Notes under the pieces: model-generated
Seen by the model: only the letters and a program-made list of their open reading frames with translations
Database searches by the model: none
Told to the model about the DNA's origin: nothing
Shown here: piece after piece, positions 53,599 through 62,762 of the stretch
Position numbering within the stretch: the first letter of the stretch is position 1
How the letters are laid out: every line of letters starts with the position of its first letter
Origin: Pseudomonas putida
GTDB taxonomy: Bacteria > Pseudomonadota > Gammaproteobacteria > Pseudomonadales > Pseudomonadaceae
Length of the DNA stretch: 64,000 bases
NCBI RefSeq assembly: GCF_002906855.1
Contig: NZ_MINI01000048.1
Span: 806,001-870,000 of the forward strand
Direction of reading: 5' to 3'
Translations under genes and position numbers: made by a program

Positions 53599-54900
53599 TT
53601 ATTGCAAAGTGTGTTGCTCGACAAACACTTGCGGCTCCATGCCTTCACGACTGACCAGGCGATTCAACTCGACCCTGGGCAGGCGAACACTCAGCAGGCT
53701 GCGCCCTTCTTCGTCATGCTCTTCACTTCGCACGGCACCCAGGGCAAAGAATTGCGCGCGCAAGCGGGCAAAACGCTGCTCCAGGCACAGGGTACCGACA
53801 AACAGATCATCCCCCAGCAACTCGGCAATCGCCTGGCCGACCAGCTCCAGGCCACGTCCATCTCGTGCCGACACCCAGACCCGCTGCGGCTTGCCATCGG
53901 CATCGCGCTGAATCTGCGGCTCGACATCTTCGAGCAGGTCGAGTTTGTTATAGACCTCGAGGATCGGCAAGCCTTCGGCACCGATCTCGCCCAACACGGC
54001 CAGCACTTGCTCGATCTGCTCCATGCGCTCTGGCTCATGGGCGTCGATCACATGCAGCAGCAGGTCCGAGTTGCTCGATTCTTCGAGCGTAGCCCGAAAT
54101 GCCTCGACCAGCTTGTGCGGCAGGTGACGAATGAAGCCCACGGTGTCGGCCAGCACGATCGGGCCCAGGTCGGCCAGTTCGAGCCGGCGCAAGGTCGGAT
54201 CGAGCGTGGCGAACAGCTGGTCGGCCGCATACACCTCGGATTCGGTCAGGGCATTGAACAGTGTGGACTTGCCGGCGTTGGTGTAGCCAACCAACGAAAC
54301 CGAAGGGATATCCGCGCGCTTGCGGCCACGACGGGCCTGCTCGCGCTGGCTGCGCACCTTCTCCAGGCGCCCCTTGATCTGGCGGATGCGTACCCGCAAC
54401 AGACGGCGGTCGGTTTCCAGCTGGGTTTCACCCGGGCCACGCAGGCCGATACCACCCTTCTGCCGCTCAAGGTGGGTCCAGCCGCGCACCAGCCGCGTGC
54501 TCATGTGGTCGAGCTGGGCCAGTTCGACCTGCAGCTTGCCTTCATGGGTACGCGCCCGCTGGGCGAAGATGTCGAGAATCAGCCCGGTACGGTCAAGCAC
54601 GCGACACTCGAAGACGCGCTCGAGGTTGCGTTCCTGACTGGGCGTGAGGGTGTGATTGAAAATCACCAGGTCTACCTGTTCGGCTTTGACCAGGTCGCGC
54701 AATTCCTCGACCTTGCCGCTGCCAATCAGGTATTTGGCCGTAGGCTGATGCCTGGCCACCGTGGCCAACGAGACGATGTCGGCTCCGGCCGACAGTGCCA
54801 GTTCCTGAAACTCCTGCGGGTCTTCGCGCGCCTCAGGGTTCTGACCTTCCAAGTGAACGAGCAACGCCCGCTCACCACCACCGTGGCGCTCAAAGAACAA
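53599..54900 (-). CDS. hflX: GTPase HflX (TTG start)
   Basis: A 433-residue GTPase that binds the ribosome and can rescue or split it under stress. The N-terminal domain starts FFERHGGGERALLVHLEGQ. G1 is GYTNAGKSTLFNAL, G3 is ADTVGFI and G4 is NKLDLL. The start is TTG at 54900: it follows AGGAGCC at a good distance, reads directly into the conserved MFFERHGGGER, and no ATG lies nearby. hfq is 12 bases upstream. Confidence 0.93.
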   Translation of the reverse strand: MFFERHGGGERALLVHLEGQNPEAREDPQEFQELALSAGADIVSLATVARHQPTAKYLIGSGKVEELRDLVKAEQVDLVIFNHTLTPSQERNLERVFECRVLDRTGLILDIFAQRARTHEGKLQVELAQLDHMSTRLVRGWTHLERQKGGIGLRGPGETQLETDRRLLRVRIRQIKGRLEKVRSQREQARRGRKRADIPSVSLVGYTNAGKSTLFNALTESEVYAADQLFATLDPTLRRLELADLGPIVLADTVGFIRHLPHKLVEAFRATLEESSNSDLLLHVIDAHEPERMEQIEQVLAVLGEIGAEGLPILEVYNKLDLLEDVEPQIQRDADGKPQRVWVSARDGRGLELVGQAIAELLGDDLFVGTLCLEQRFARLRAQFFALGAVRSEEHDEEGRSLLSVRLPRVELNRLVSREGMEPQVFVEQHTLQ

Positions 54901-54912
54901 TGCAGGCTCCTA

Positions 54913-55173
54913 TCAGGCGTTGCCTGGCTCGCTGTCGCCGTGCTCGGCGTCGGTCGGGCTTGGCAGGCGGACCGGACGGGCCGGAACTACGGTCGAAATG
55001 GCGTGCTTGTAAACCATCTGGCTGACGGTGTTCTTCAGCAGTACCACGAACTGGTCGAAGGATTCGATCGAGCCCTGCAGCTTGATCCCGTTGACCAGAT
55101 AGATCGATACCGGGACCTTTTCCTTTCTCAGTTGATTCAAGTAAGGGTCTTGTAGCGAATGCCCTTTTGACAT
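54913..55173 (-). CDS. hfq: RNA chaperone Hfq
   Basis: An 86-residue Sm-like hexameric protein that pairs small RNAs with mRNAs. Sm1 lies in MSKGHSLQDPYLNQLRKEKV to FDQFVVLLKNT; Sm2 contains YKHAIST. The short C-terminal tail (PTDAEHGDSEPGNA) is typical of Pseudomonas. The ATG 55173 follows AGGAGTGCGGC. It starts the hfq-hflX-hflK-hflC block after miaA. Confidence 0.98.
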   Translation of the reverse strand: MSKGHSLQDPYLNQLRKEKVPVSIYLVNGIKLQGSIESFDQFVVLLKNTVSQMVYKHAISTVVPARPVRLPSPTDAEHGDSEPGNA

Positions 55174-55268
55174 ATGCCGCACTCCTGTAAGGATAAATAA
55201 ATAGAAAATCAGAAAAATTGATAAGTCAGGCCGCCCCTTCGCAAGAATAGACGGCTATCAGCAGGGAC

Positions 55269-56240
55269 TCAGCTCAATATGGAGACGGCCCCAAGGTATT
55301 TCAAGGTGCGGGACAGATTGTCGCAGGCCAGGCTGTCAAGCCAATGCACGTCAGCCCAGCCACGCAACCAGGTGAACTGCCGCTTGGCCAGCTGTCGAGT
55401 GGCAATGATACCGCGTTCGCGCATCTCATTCTCAGTCAGCTTGCCGTCGAGGTAGTCCCAGACCTGTCGATAACCCACTGCCCGTATAGACGGCAGTCCG
55501 GCGTGCAAGTCACTTCTGGCTCGCAGCGATCGGACCTCGTCGACAAAGCCCTGTTCCAGCATCTGTGAAAATCGTAACGCAATTCGCTTATGCAGAATGT
55601 GACGATCCGCAGGCGCAATCGCCAAACTCGCGACAGTATAGGGCAAATGCCCGCCAGCGCCTGCGTCTGCGCCGCTACTTTCCGCGAATTGACGCTGGCG
55701 ATGAGCCGTCATGCTCTCGCCGCTCACCCGGTAAACTTCCAGCGCGCGGATCAGCCGCTGTGGGTCGTTGGGGTGAATACGCGCCGCCGACTCCGGGTCG
55801 ACCTCTGCCAGTTGCCGGTGCAACTCTGCCAGGCCCAGTGCTTCGGCCTGCGCCTCGAGCTCTGCGCGCACGGCGGCATCGGCCGCCGGCATGTCTGCCA
55901 GGCCTTCGATCAGCGCCTTGTAATAAAGCATGGTACCGCCGACCAGCAGCGGAATTTTGCCGCGCGCGGTGATATCGGCCATCGCTTCCAGAGCGTCGGC
56001 ACGAAATTGCGCGGCCGAGTAGCTTTCAGCCGGGTCGCGGATATCGATGAGCCGGTGCGGGTAGGCGGCCAGAATCTCTTTGGAAGGTTTGGCCGAACCA
56101 ATGTCCAGGCCACGGTAGACCAGGGCCGAGTCGACACTGATCAGCTCGCAGGGCAGGACCTTGGTCAGTTCGATGGCGAGGTCGGTCTTGCCGGCCGCCG
56201 TCGGGCCCATGAGGAATATTGCTGGGGGTTTGCCGCTCAT
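55269..56240 (-). CDS. miaA: tRNA dimethylallyltransferase
   Basis: Adds dimethylallyl to A37 of tRNAs reading codons that start with U. The 323-residue enzyme has the P-loop FLMGPTAAGKTDLAIEL, the DSALVYRGLDIGSAKPS segment with the catalytic Asp, and RAVGYRQVWDYLDGK near the C-terminus. It starts one base after the mutL stop. hfq follows 95 bases downstream, where a miaA-internal or separate hfq promoter would be expected. Confidence 0.96.
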   Translation of the reverse strand: MSGKPPAIFLMGPTAAGKTDLAIELTKVLPCELISVDSALVYRGLDIGSAKPSKEILAAYPHRLIDIRDPAESYSAAQFRADALEAMADITARGKIPLLVGGTMLYYKALIEGLADMPAADAAVRAELEAQAEALGLAELHRQLAEVDPESAARIHPNDPQRLIRALEVYRVSGESMTAHRQRQFAESSGADAGAGGHLPYTVASLAIAPADRHILHKRIALRFSQMLEQGFVDEVRSLRARSDLHAGLPSIRAVGYRQVWDYLDGKLTENEMRERGIIATRQLAKRQFTWLRGWADVHWLDSLACDNLSRTLKYLGAVSILS

Positions 56241-56241
56241 G

Positions 56242-58131
56242 TCATCGACCGCGCAGGAATAGTTTGTCCAGGTCGTCCAGGCCCATCTGGGTCCAGGTCG
56301 GACGGCCATGGTTGCACTGGCCGCTGCGTTCGGTGTTTTCCATGTCGCGCAGCAGGGCGTTCATCTCGGGAATGGCCAGGCGTCGGTTGGCGCGCACGGC
56401 GCCATGGCAGGCCATGGTGCCGAGCAGTTCATTGAGGTGCGCCTGGATGCGGTCGCTGGTGCCGTATTCCATCAGGTCGGCGAGCACGTCCTGGACCAGG
56501 CGATTGGCCTCAGCCTGCTTGAGCAGCGCCGGGATCTGGCGGACCGCCAGTGTCTCGGGGCCCAGGCGCTGCAGCTCGAAGCCCAGGCGCTGAAACCACT
56601 GGCCGTGTTCCTCGGCACAGTCGGCTTCGCGCTGGCTCAGCGCCAGGGTTTCCGGCACCAGCAGCGGCTGGCCGCTGAGGCCCTCGCTGGCCATGGCTAC
56701 CTTGAGGCGCTCGTACATGATGCGCTCGTGGGCCGCGTGCATGTCCACCAGTACCAAGCCGACGGCATTCTCGGCGAGGATGTAGATGCCCTTCAGCTGG
56801 GCCAGGGCATAACCCAGCGGCGGGATGTCGCCCTGGCTTTCCGGCAGTGCCGAAGCCGTTGGCGCGCCCTCGTTCAGCGGTTTGTAGAACTCGCGGTAGA
56901 CCGCCTGGGACTCGGCAGCCGGCAACGGCTGCGACGGGCGCGGGGTGTACTGGTACTGGTAGCCGGCGCCACTGCCGCCATTGGAAATGGAATGCTGTGG
57001 CTGCTCCAGCACTGGCGAGGCCAGGCGCATTTCTCCCTGCGGGCCGAACTCACCGACCTGCTGCCCAGTCGGGCGAACCGCTTCAGGCACGGCGGCAGGT
57101 GCAGCCAGTTGGTCCTCCGGACGCACGTCAGCCAGGGCACGGTGCAGCGTGCCATAGAGGAAGTCATGCACCGAGCGTCCTTCGCGGAAGCGCACTTCGT
57201 GCTTGGTCGGATGCACGTTGACATCGACGCCATTCGGCTCGAGTTCGAGGAACAGCACGAAGGTCGGGTGCCGGCCGTTGAACAGTACGTCGCGATAGGC
57301 CTGGCGCACGGCATGGGCGACCAGCTTGTCGCGCACCGCACGGCCGTTGACAAAGAAGTACTGCAGATCGGCCTGGCTGCGCGAGAACGTCGGCAGGCCA
57401 ACCCAGCCCCACAACCTCAGGCCATTGCGTTCGACGTCGATCGGCAGCGCCTGCTCCATGAAGCCTGGGCCGCAGATGGCGCCGACCCGCCGCGCACGGG
57501 CAGTTTCGTCATGCGCCTCATGCAGGCTGAGGATGCTCTTGCCATTGTGGCGCAGGTGGAAGCCGACATCGAAGCGGGCCAGGGCCAGGCGACGGATGAC
57601 TTCCTGCAGGTGATCGAATTCGGTCTTTTCGGCCTTGAGGAACTTGCGCCGGGCCGGGGTATTGAAGAACAGATCGCGCACTTCCACCGAAGTGCCGACC
57701 GGATGCGCGGCGGGTTGCACCCGCGGGGTCATGTCACGGCCTTCGGTCTCGACCTGCCAGGCTTCGCCAGCGCTGGCAGTACGCGAAGTCAAGGTCAAGC
57801 GTGCCACCGAGCTGATCGATGCCAGCGCCTCACCCCGGAAGCCCAGGCTCAGTACGCCTTCAAGGTCTTCCAGCTCGCGAATCTTGCTGGTGGCGTGACG
57901 GGCCAGGGCCAGCGGCAGGTCGTCGGCGGAAATGCCGCTGCCATCGTCACGCACCCGCAGCAGCTTCACACCACCCTGCTCGACTTCCACGTCAATGCGC
58001 CGGGCACCGGAGTCCAAGCTGTTTTCCAACAGTTCCTTGGCCACCGACGCCGGGCGCTCAACCACCTCGCCGGCGGCAATCTGGTTGGCCAGCCGCGGGC
58101 TGAGCAGCTGGATGCGCGAACCGCCACTCAT
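56242..58131 (-). CDS. mutL: DNA mismatch repair protein MutL
   Basis: A 629-residue GHKL ATPase linking MutS to downstream repair. The N-terminal ATPase has IAAGEVVERPASVAKELLEN (motif I), DDGSGISADDL, and GFRGEALASISSVA. A flexible linker (residues 345-430) follows. The C-terminal dimerisation domain contains DMHAAHERIMYE, which fits the DxHAxxExxxxE endonuclease motif found in MutL of bacteria without a MutH strand marker. The stop is followed after one base by miaA; the start overlaps the amiB stop (ATGA). Confidence 0.97.
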   Translation of the reverse strand: MSGGSRIQLLSPRLANQIAAGEVVERPASVAKELLENSLDSGARRIDVEVEQGGVKLLRVRDDGSGISADDLPLALARHATSKIRELEDLEGVLSLGFRGEALASISSVARLTLTSRTASAGEAWQVETEGRDMTPRVQPAAHPVGTSVEVRDLFFNTPARRKFLKAEKTEFDHLQEVIRRLALARFDVGFHLRHNGKSILSLHEAHDETARARRVGAICGPGFMEQALPIDVERNGLRLWGWVGLPTFSRSQADLQYFFVNGRAVRDKLVAHAVRQAYRDVLFNGRHPTFVLFLELEPNGVDVNVHPTKHEVRFREGRSVHDFLYGTLHRALADVRPEDQLAAPAAVPEAVRPTGQQVGEFGPQGEMRLASPVLEQPQHSISNGGSGAGYQYQYTPRPSQPLPAAESQAVYREFYKPLNEGAPTASALPESQGDIPPLGYALAQLKGIYILAENAVGLVLVDMHAAHERIMYERLKVAMASEGLSGQPLLVPETLALSQREADCAEEHGQWFQRLGFELQRLGPETLAVRQIPALLKQAEANRLVQDVLADLMEYGTSDRIQAHLNELLGTMACHGAVRANRRLAIPEMNALLRDMENTERSGQCNHGRPTWTQMGLDDLDKLFLRGR

Positions 58132-59558
58132 TGCGAAGCCAGTGTGGTAGCGGGGATATCGAGGTGCTGGCCGACCTTCAGCTCATCGGTCTTGAGGCTG
58201 TTGGTGCTGCGCAAGCTGGTCACGCTGACCTGATAGCGTACAGCAAGCATCGCCAGGGTTTCGCCCGGGCGCACGGTGTGCTCACGCGGCCCCTGGGCAA
58301 TCTTGCCGCTGTCACGCAGCCAGGCAATGTAAGTGCCAGGCGGCGGGTTCTGCTGGAAGTACTGACGCACGCCGGTATGAATCGAACGCGCCAACGCCTG
58401 CTGGTGGCTGGCGGTGGCCAGCTTGGCCGCCTCGTTGTTGTTCGAGATGAACCCGGTTTCAACGAGGATCGACGGGATATCCGGCGACTTCAGCACCATG
58501 AAGCCCGCTTGTTCTACCCGCTGCTTGTGCAGCGAAGTGACGCGCCCCATGTTGCCAAGCACTTTTTGCCCGACGTTCAGGCTGGAACTCAGCGTGGCAG
58601 TCATCGACAGGTCGAGCAGCACGCCCGCGAGCATGCGGTCCTTGTCGTCGAGGCTGACGTTGCCAGCACCACCGATCAGGTCGGAACGGTTTTCCGTGTC
58701 GGCCAGCCAGCGCGCAGTCTCGGACGTGGCGCCACGGTCGGACAGGGCGAACACCGAGGCGCCAAAGGCAGCACGCGATGGTGCGGCGTCGGCGTGGATC
58801 GAGATGAACAGGTCGGCACCCTTCTTGCGGGCGATCTCGGTGCGCTTGCGCAGCGGGATGAAGTAGTCACCGGTGCGGGTCAGCTCGGCGCGGTAACCCT
58901 TCTCGGTGTTGATCTGGCGCTGCAATTCCTTGGCGATCTGCAGCACGATGTCTTTCTCGTGCTGGCCGCGCGAGCCGGATGCGCCTGGGTCTTCACCGCC
59001 ATGACCGGCATCGATGGCGACCACGATGTCGCGCTTGCCACTCGGCACTGGCGGCAGCTTGATTGCGGGCTGTGCCGGGCTTACCGGTACCGCTGGCGTG
59101 GTTGCCGGAGTCTGCACCGGGGTTGGCGGCGGGGTCGGCGCCGTGGCAGCGATGGCATCGGCCTCCTGGTCATACAGGTCGACCACCAGGCGGTTACCGT
59201 ACTGGGCATTGGGCGCCAGGGTGAAGCTCTTGGGCGTGACCGACTTCTTCAGGTCGACCACCACACGCAGGTCGGTAGGGGTACGCTGAGCCGAGCGTAC
59301 ACTGCTGATCGGCGTATTGGCGGTCGACACGTTCAGCGGCGCGGCCAGGGTCGCGCCATTGATGTCGATCACCAGGCGATCGGGTGCACTAAGGGTGAAG
59401 ACGCTATGCTGCACGGGGCCAGACAGATCGAAGACCAACCGCGTGTTGTCCGGCGCGCGCCACAGGCGCACGCTCTTGACTTGAGTGACGGCCAGAGCGT
59501 CAACGGTCACCGCTGTCAGCAGCAATCCAACGACAGCGACCAGTGCGCGTATGCGCAT
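58128..59558 (-). CDS. amiB: N-acetylmuramoyl-L-alanine amidase AmiB
   Basis: A 476-residue periplasmic septal-peptidoglycan amidase. A signal peptide (MRIRALVAVVGLLLTAVTVD) precedes an AMIN domain (SVRLWRAPDNTRLVFDLSGP). The zinc amidase_3 domain has IDAGHGGEDPGASGS (first His), SIHADAA (second His) and VETGFISNNNEA (Glu). The C-terminus is one LysM domain (VRPGETLAMLAVRYQVS). It is coupled to mutL and tsaE. Confidence 0.95.
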   Translation of the reverse strand: MRIRALVAVVGLLLTAVTVDALAVTQVKSVRLWRAPDNTRLVFDLSGPVQHSVFTLSAPDRLVIDINGATLAAPLNVSTANTPISSVRSAQRTPTDLRVVVDLKKSVTPKSFTLAPNAQYGNRLVVDLYDQEADAIAATAPTPPPTPVQTPATTPAVPVSPAQPAIKLPPVPSGKRDIVVAIDAGHGGEDPGASGSRGQHEKDIVLQIAKELQRQINTEKGYRAELTRTGDYFIPLRKRTEIARKKGADLFISIHADAAPSRAAFGASVFALSDRGATSETARWLADTENRSDLIGGAGNVSLDDKDRMLAGVLLDLSMTATLSSSLNVGQKVLGNMGRVTSLHKQRVEQAGFMVLKSPDIPSILVETGFISNNNEAAKLATASHQQALARSIHTGVRQYFQQNPPPGTYIAWLRDSGKIAQGPREHTVRPGETLAMLAVRYQVSVTSLRSTNSLKTDELKVGQHLDIPATTLASQ

Positions 59559-59569
59559 ACCTACCCCAC

Positions 59570-60043
59570 TTACTGTTTATAGTGTTCGGCCAGTGCAGTG
59601 CACCAGGCCTCGCCGCGAGCCCCCTGCGGCGTAAGGTCAAGCGAGCGGCCGCTCGCTTGGGGGCTTATGGTAATGGTCAGGTCGGGCTTTGGCAAAACGC
59701 CCGCACCCTTTTGTGGCCATTCGAACAGGCACAGCGGATCGCCGTCGAAATAGTCACGAATGCCCATGAACTCCAGCTCTTCCGGGTCGACCAGACGATA
59801 CAGGTCGAAATGGAAGGCGCGTACTTCACCGATTTCGTAGGGTTCTACCACGGTGAAAGTCGGACTTTTCACTGCACCAGTATGGCCCAGCCCACGGATC
59901 AGGCCACGCGAGAGCGTGGTCTTGCCCGCCCCCAGATCGCCTTCCAGGAAAATCACGCCACGACCGCCGGTCACCTCGGCCATTTTTGCGCCGAAATCGA
60001 CCGTGGCCGCTTCATCGGCCAGAAACAGGGTTAAGCCAGACAC
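59570..60043 (-). CDS. tsaE: tRNA threonylcarbamoyladenosine ATPase TsaE (GTG start)
   Basis: A 157-residue P-loop ATPase that powers the TsaB-TsaD complex in making t6A37 of tRNA. Walker A is EGDLGAGKTTLSRGL. The family signature SPTFTVVEPYEIG and HFDLYRLVDPEELEFMG follow. GTG at 60043 is used: it follows GGAG, matches the family start SGLTLFLADE, and lies inside the end of nnrD (13-base overlap). Confidence 0.92.
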   Translation of the reverse strand: MSGLTLFLADEAATVDFGAKMAEVTGGRGVIFLEGDLGAGKTTLSRGLIRGLGHTGAVKSPTFTVVEPYEIGEVRAFHFDLYRLVDPEELEFMGIRDYFDGDPLCLFEWPQKGAGVLPKPDLTITISPQASGRSLDLTPQGARGEAWCTALAEHYKQ

Positions 60044-60891
60044 GCAGAATGCTCCTCCAACAATTCACGAATGACCGGCGCCAGATCACTGGCTGCCAGG
60101 CCTCTACCTTTGACGCCCAGGCGCTCTCCTGCACAGGCGTGCAGCCATACCCCCAGGCCAGCCGCGCTCCAGGCATCAAGCCCCTGGGCCAGCAACGCCG
60201 CCAGCACGCCGGTCAGCACGTCCCCCAGCCCGGCACCGGCCATCGCCGGATGCCCTCGATTGCACAGCACCAGCTGGCCGGCGGAGTCTGCCACCAGGGT
60301 GCCAGCCCCCTTGAGCACGCAGACGCTGGCATAGCGACGTGCCAGCTTGCGCGCCGCCCCCGGGCGATCGGCCTGCACGGCCTCGGTGGAAATGCCCAAC
60401 AGCCGCGCCGCCTCCCCCGGGTGCGGGGTGAGGATGCTGCCACTGGGTAGCGCCAGTGGCGTGCGGGCCAGCAGGTTCAGGGCGTCGGCATCCCACACCT
60501 GCGGCCGCTCGGCGTTGGCCACCGCAGACAGCAGGCTACGGCCCCAGGCAGCCTGACCCAGCCCGGGCCCCACCACCAGCACCGAGGCACGCTCCAGCAC
60601 TCCGACCAACTGATTGGCCGAATCGACCCCCAGGCACATGGTTTCAGGCATGCGCGCCAACCCGGCGATGACGTGCTCCGGGCGCGTCGCCACGCTGACC
60701 AGCCCGGCACCGCAGCGCAGCGCAGCCTCGGCACTGAGCAGCACGGCGCCGCCGGTGCCCAGGTCGCCACCGACGACCAGCACATGGCCGAAATCGCCTT
60801 TATGGGCATGCGCATGGCGCGCCGGCAGGCGTGCGACGGTCACGCTGCTGAGCAGTTGCGGGGCATTGCTGGGGTGTTTGGTCTGCGGCAT
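60031..60891 (-). CDS. nnrD: ADP-dependent NAD(P)H-hydrate dehydratase (NnrD domain only)
   Basis: A 286-residue enzyme that dehydrates damaged (S)-NADHX/NADPHX back to NADH/NADPH. Landmarks of the C-terminal YjeF domain are KGDFGHVLVVGGDLGTGGAV, ADALNLLAR, LTPHPGEAARLLG and GAGLGDVLTGVLAAL. E. coli Nnr is a fusion with an N-terminal epimerase; that domain is absent here, as the protein begins with a short MPQTKHPSNAP leader. The epimerase (NnrE) must be encoded elsewhere if present. The start is divergent from queG. Confidence 0.92.
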   Translation of the reverse strand: MPQTKHPSNAPQLLSSVTVARLPARHAHAHKGDFGHVLVVGGDLGTGGAVLLSAEAALRCGAGLVSVATRPEHVIAGLARMPETMCLGVDSANQLVGVLERASVLVVGPGLGQAAWGRSLLSAVANAERPQVWDADALNLLARTPLALPSGSILTPHPGEAARLLGISTEAVQADRPGAARKLARRYASVCVLKGAGTLVADSAGQLVLCNRGHPAMAGAGLGDVLTGVLAALLAQGLDAWSAAGLGVWLHACAGERLGVKGRGLAASDLAPVIRELLEEHSACLA

Positions 60892-60955
60892 GGGGTCAAA
60901 GGCTCCAATGTCTGGCAGAATTATACGCACCTGAGCCCGTATTGCCTGCCCATCC

Positions 60956-62020
60956 ATGTCCGCCTGTACTCCTGACCTCGCCCAACTGGCCCAATCCATC
61001 AAGATCTGGGGCCAAGAACTCGGTTTTGCCCACGTCGGCATCGCCGGTGTCGACCTTGGCGAACACGAACAGCACCTGCAACGCTGGCTCGAGGCCGGCT
61101 ACCAGGGCGAAATGGAGTACCTCGGCGCCCATGGCAGCAAACGCGCCCACCCCGACCAGCTGATTCCCGGCACGGTACGCGTGGTGTCGCTGCGCATGGA
61201 CTACCTGCCCGGCGACACGCAGATGGCGCAACGCCTGGCCCAGCCGGAAAAAGCCTACGTGTCGCGCTACGCGCTGGGCCGCGACTACCACAAGCTGGTG
61301 CGCAAGCGCGTGCAGTTCCTGGCGGACCGCATCCAGGAAGCGATCGGCCCCTTCGGCTACCGCGCCTTCGTCGACAGCGCCCCGGTGCTGGAGAAGGCCC
61401 TGGCCGAGCAAGCCGGGCTGGGCTGGATCGGTAAGAATACCCTGCTGCTCAACCGCAAGGCCGGCAGCTACTTCTTCCTTGCTGAACTGTTCGTCGACCT
61501 GCCGCTGCCGGTGGACGAGGCGCATACCAGTGAACACTGCGGGCGCTGCCAGGCGTGCCTGGACATATGCCCGACCCAGGCGTTCGTCGGGCCCTACGTG
61601 CTGGATGCGCGGCGCTGCATCTCCTACCTGACCATCGAGTTGCGCGGCCCTATTCCGGTCGAACTGCGCTCAATGATGGGCAATCGTGTGTTCGGCTGCG
61701 ATGACTGCCAGATCGTCTGCCCCTGGAACCGCTTTGCCAATCACAGCAAGGAACAGGACTTCCAGCCGCGACATGGGCTGGAAAATGCCGAGCTGGCTGA
61801 AATGTTCCTGTGGGACGAGCGCACCTTCCTGCGCAAGACCGAAGGCGGGCCGTTGCGGCGGGCGGGGTATGAGCGATTCTTGCGCAACCTGGCCGTGGGG
61901 CTGGGTAATGCGCCTTCGACGATTCCGGTGATCGAAGCGTTAAAGGCCCGGCGGGAAGATGAGTCAGAACTGGTACGCGAGCATGTGGAGTGGGCGCTGG
62001 CCCGGCACGGTAACCAGTAG
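60956..62020 (+). CDS. queG: Epoxyqueuosine reductase
   Basis: Performs the last step of queuosine synthesis, reducing epoxyqueuosine in tRNA with a B12 cofactor and two [4Fe-4S] clusters. It has the N-terminal domain start LGFAHVGIAGVDLGEHEQHL, DYHKLVRKRVQFLADR, and the ferredoxin-type cysteines CGRCQACLDICPTQAF and CDDCQIVCPWN. The C-terminal HEAT-like tail includes RRAGYERFLRNLAVGLGNAP. It is transcribed divergently from nnrD. Confidence 0.95.
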   Translation: MSACTPDLAQLAQSIKIWGQELGFAHVGIAGVDLGEHEQHLQRWLEAGYQGEMEYLGAHGSKRAHPDQLIPGTVRVVSLRMDYLPGDTQMAQRLAQPEKAYVSRYALGRDYHKLVRKRVQFLADRIQEAIGPFGYRAFVDSAPVLEKALAEQAGLGWIGKNTLLLNRKAGSYFFLAELFVDLPLPVDEAHTSEHCGRCQACLDICPTQAFVGPYVLDARRCISYLTIELRGPIPVELRSMMGNRVFGCDDCQIVCPWNRFANHSKEQDFQPRHGLENAELAEMFLWDERTFLRKTEGGPLRRAGYERFLRNLAVGLGNAPSTIPVIEALKARREDESELVREHVEWALARHGNQ

Positions 62021-62059
62021 CAACTCCTACAGGGGACGCGCCAGACCTGGATATAGGGA

Positions 62060-62671
62060 TTATTGCTGATCGTTGTAGTGGAACTTGGGCATTTCCCAAT
62101 GGAAACGGATCGCCAGCAAGCGCACCAGGAAGCCACCGAACAAGGTCAGCAGCATCGCCTGCTCCGCCGGTAGCTTGAAGTACACGCAGCCCAGATAGAA
62201 CCAGGCCGCCGCGAACGACACGCTGGCATACAACTCGCGACGGAACACCAGCGGAATGTCGTTGCAGAAGATGTCCCGCAGGATCCCACCAAACACCCCG
62301 GTGATCACCCCGCTGATCGACGCCACCAGCATGCCCTGCCCCATCTCCAGCGCGGTCATGCAGCCAATCAGGGTAAAGGCCACCAGGCCCAAGGCATCCA
62401 GCACCAGGAACAGCGAACGCAAACGTCGCATCATCGGCGCGATGAAAATCGTCAGGAGCGCGGCGCAGCTGGTCAATACCAGGTATTCCGGGTGCTTTAC
62501 CCAAGTCAGCGGGTAATGCCCAAGCAGCACGTCGCGCACCGAGCCGCCACCCAGAGCGGTCACGCAGGCGATCAGCACCACGCCAAACCAGTCCATGCCG
62601 CGGCGGCCGGCGGACAGGGCACCGGTCATGGCTTCGGCGGTAATGGCGATCAGGTAGAGCATCAACAACAT
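62060..62671 (-). CDS. TRIC-type membrane protein (YicG/UPF0126)
   Basis: A 203-residue membrane protein with seven helices and an internal duplication: GRRGMDWFGVVLIACVTALG with GGGSVRDVLLGHYPL, then a second copy around SGVITGVFGGILRDIFCND. The KEV/GGG-RD motifs mark the bacterial TRIC-like family, whose members conduct potassium or, in related branches, transport glycine. The substrate here is unknown. ATG 62671 is probable but lacks a clear ribosome-binding site; a second in-frame ATG lies nine bases downstream. Confidence 0.85.
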   Translation of the reverse strand: MLLMLYLIAITAEAMTGALSAGRRGMDWFGVVLIACVTALGGGSVRDVLLGHYPLTWVKHPEYLVLTSCAALLTIFIAPMMRRLRSLFLVLDALGLVAFTLIGCMTALEMGQGMLVASISGVITGVFGGILRDIFCNDIPLVFRRELYASVSFAAAWFYLGCVYFKLPAEQAMLLTLFGGFLVRLLAIRFHWEMPKFHYNDQQ

Positions 62672-62762
62672 GGCGCGGGTCCGTGCGGGAAAGGCGCGCA
62701 GTCTAACCAGTTGCCTGTGGCACCAAAAGAGGGCGCGAGCACAATATCTGCGCCCTTTCGAC

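Noticed and set aside
52132..55155. 1007-codon open frame on the plus strand
   Set aside because: It runs antisense through hflC, hflK, hflX and hfq, all of which are well supported on the minus strand.
56308..59582. Long plus-strand frames opposite mutL and amiB
   Set aside because: Both minus-strand genes have full catalytic motifs; the plus frames do not resemble proteins.
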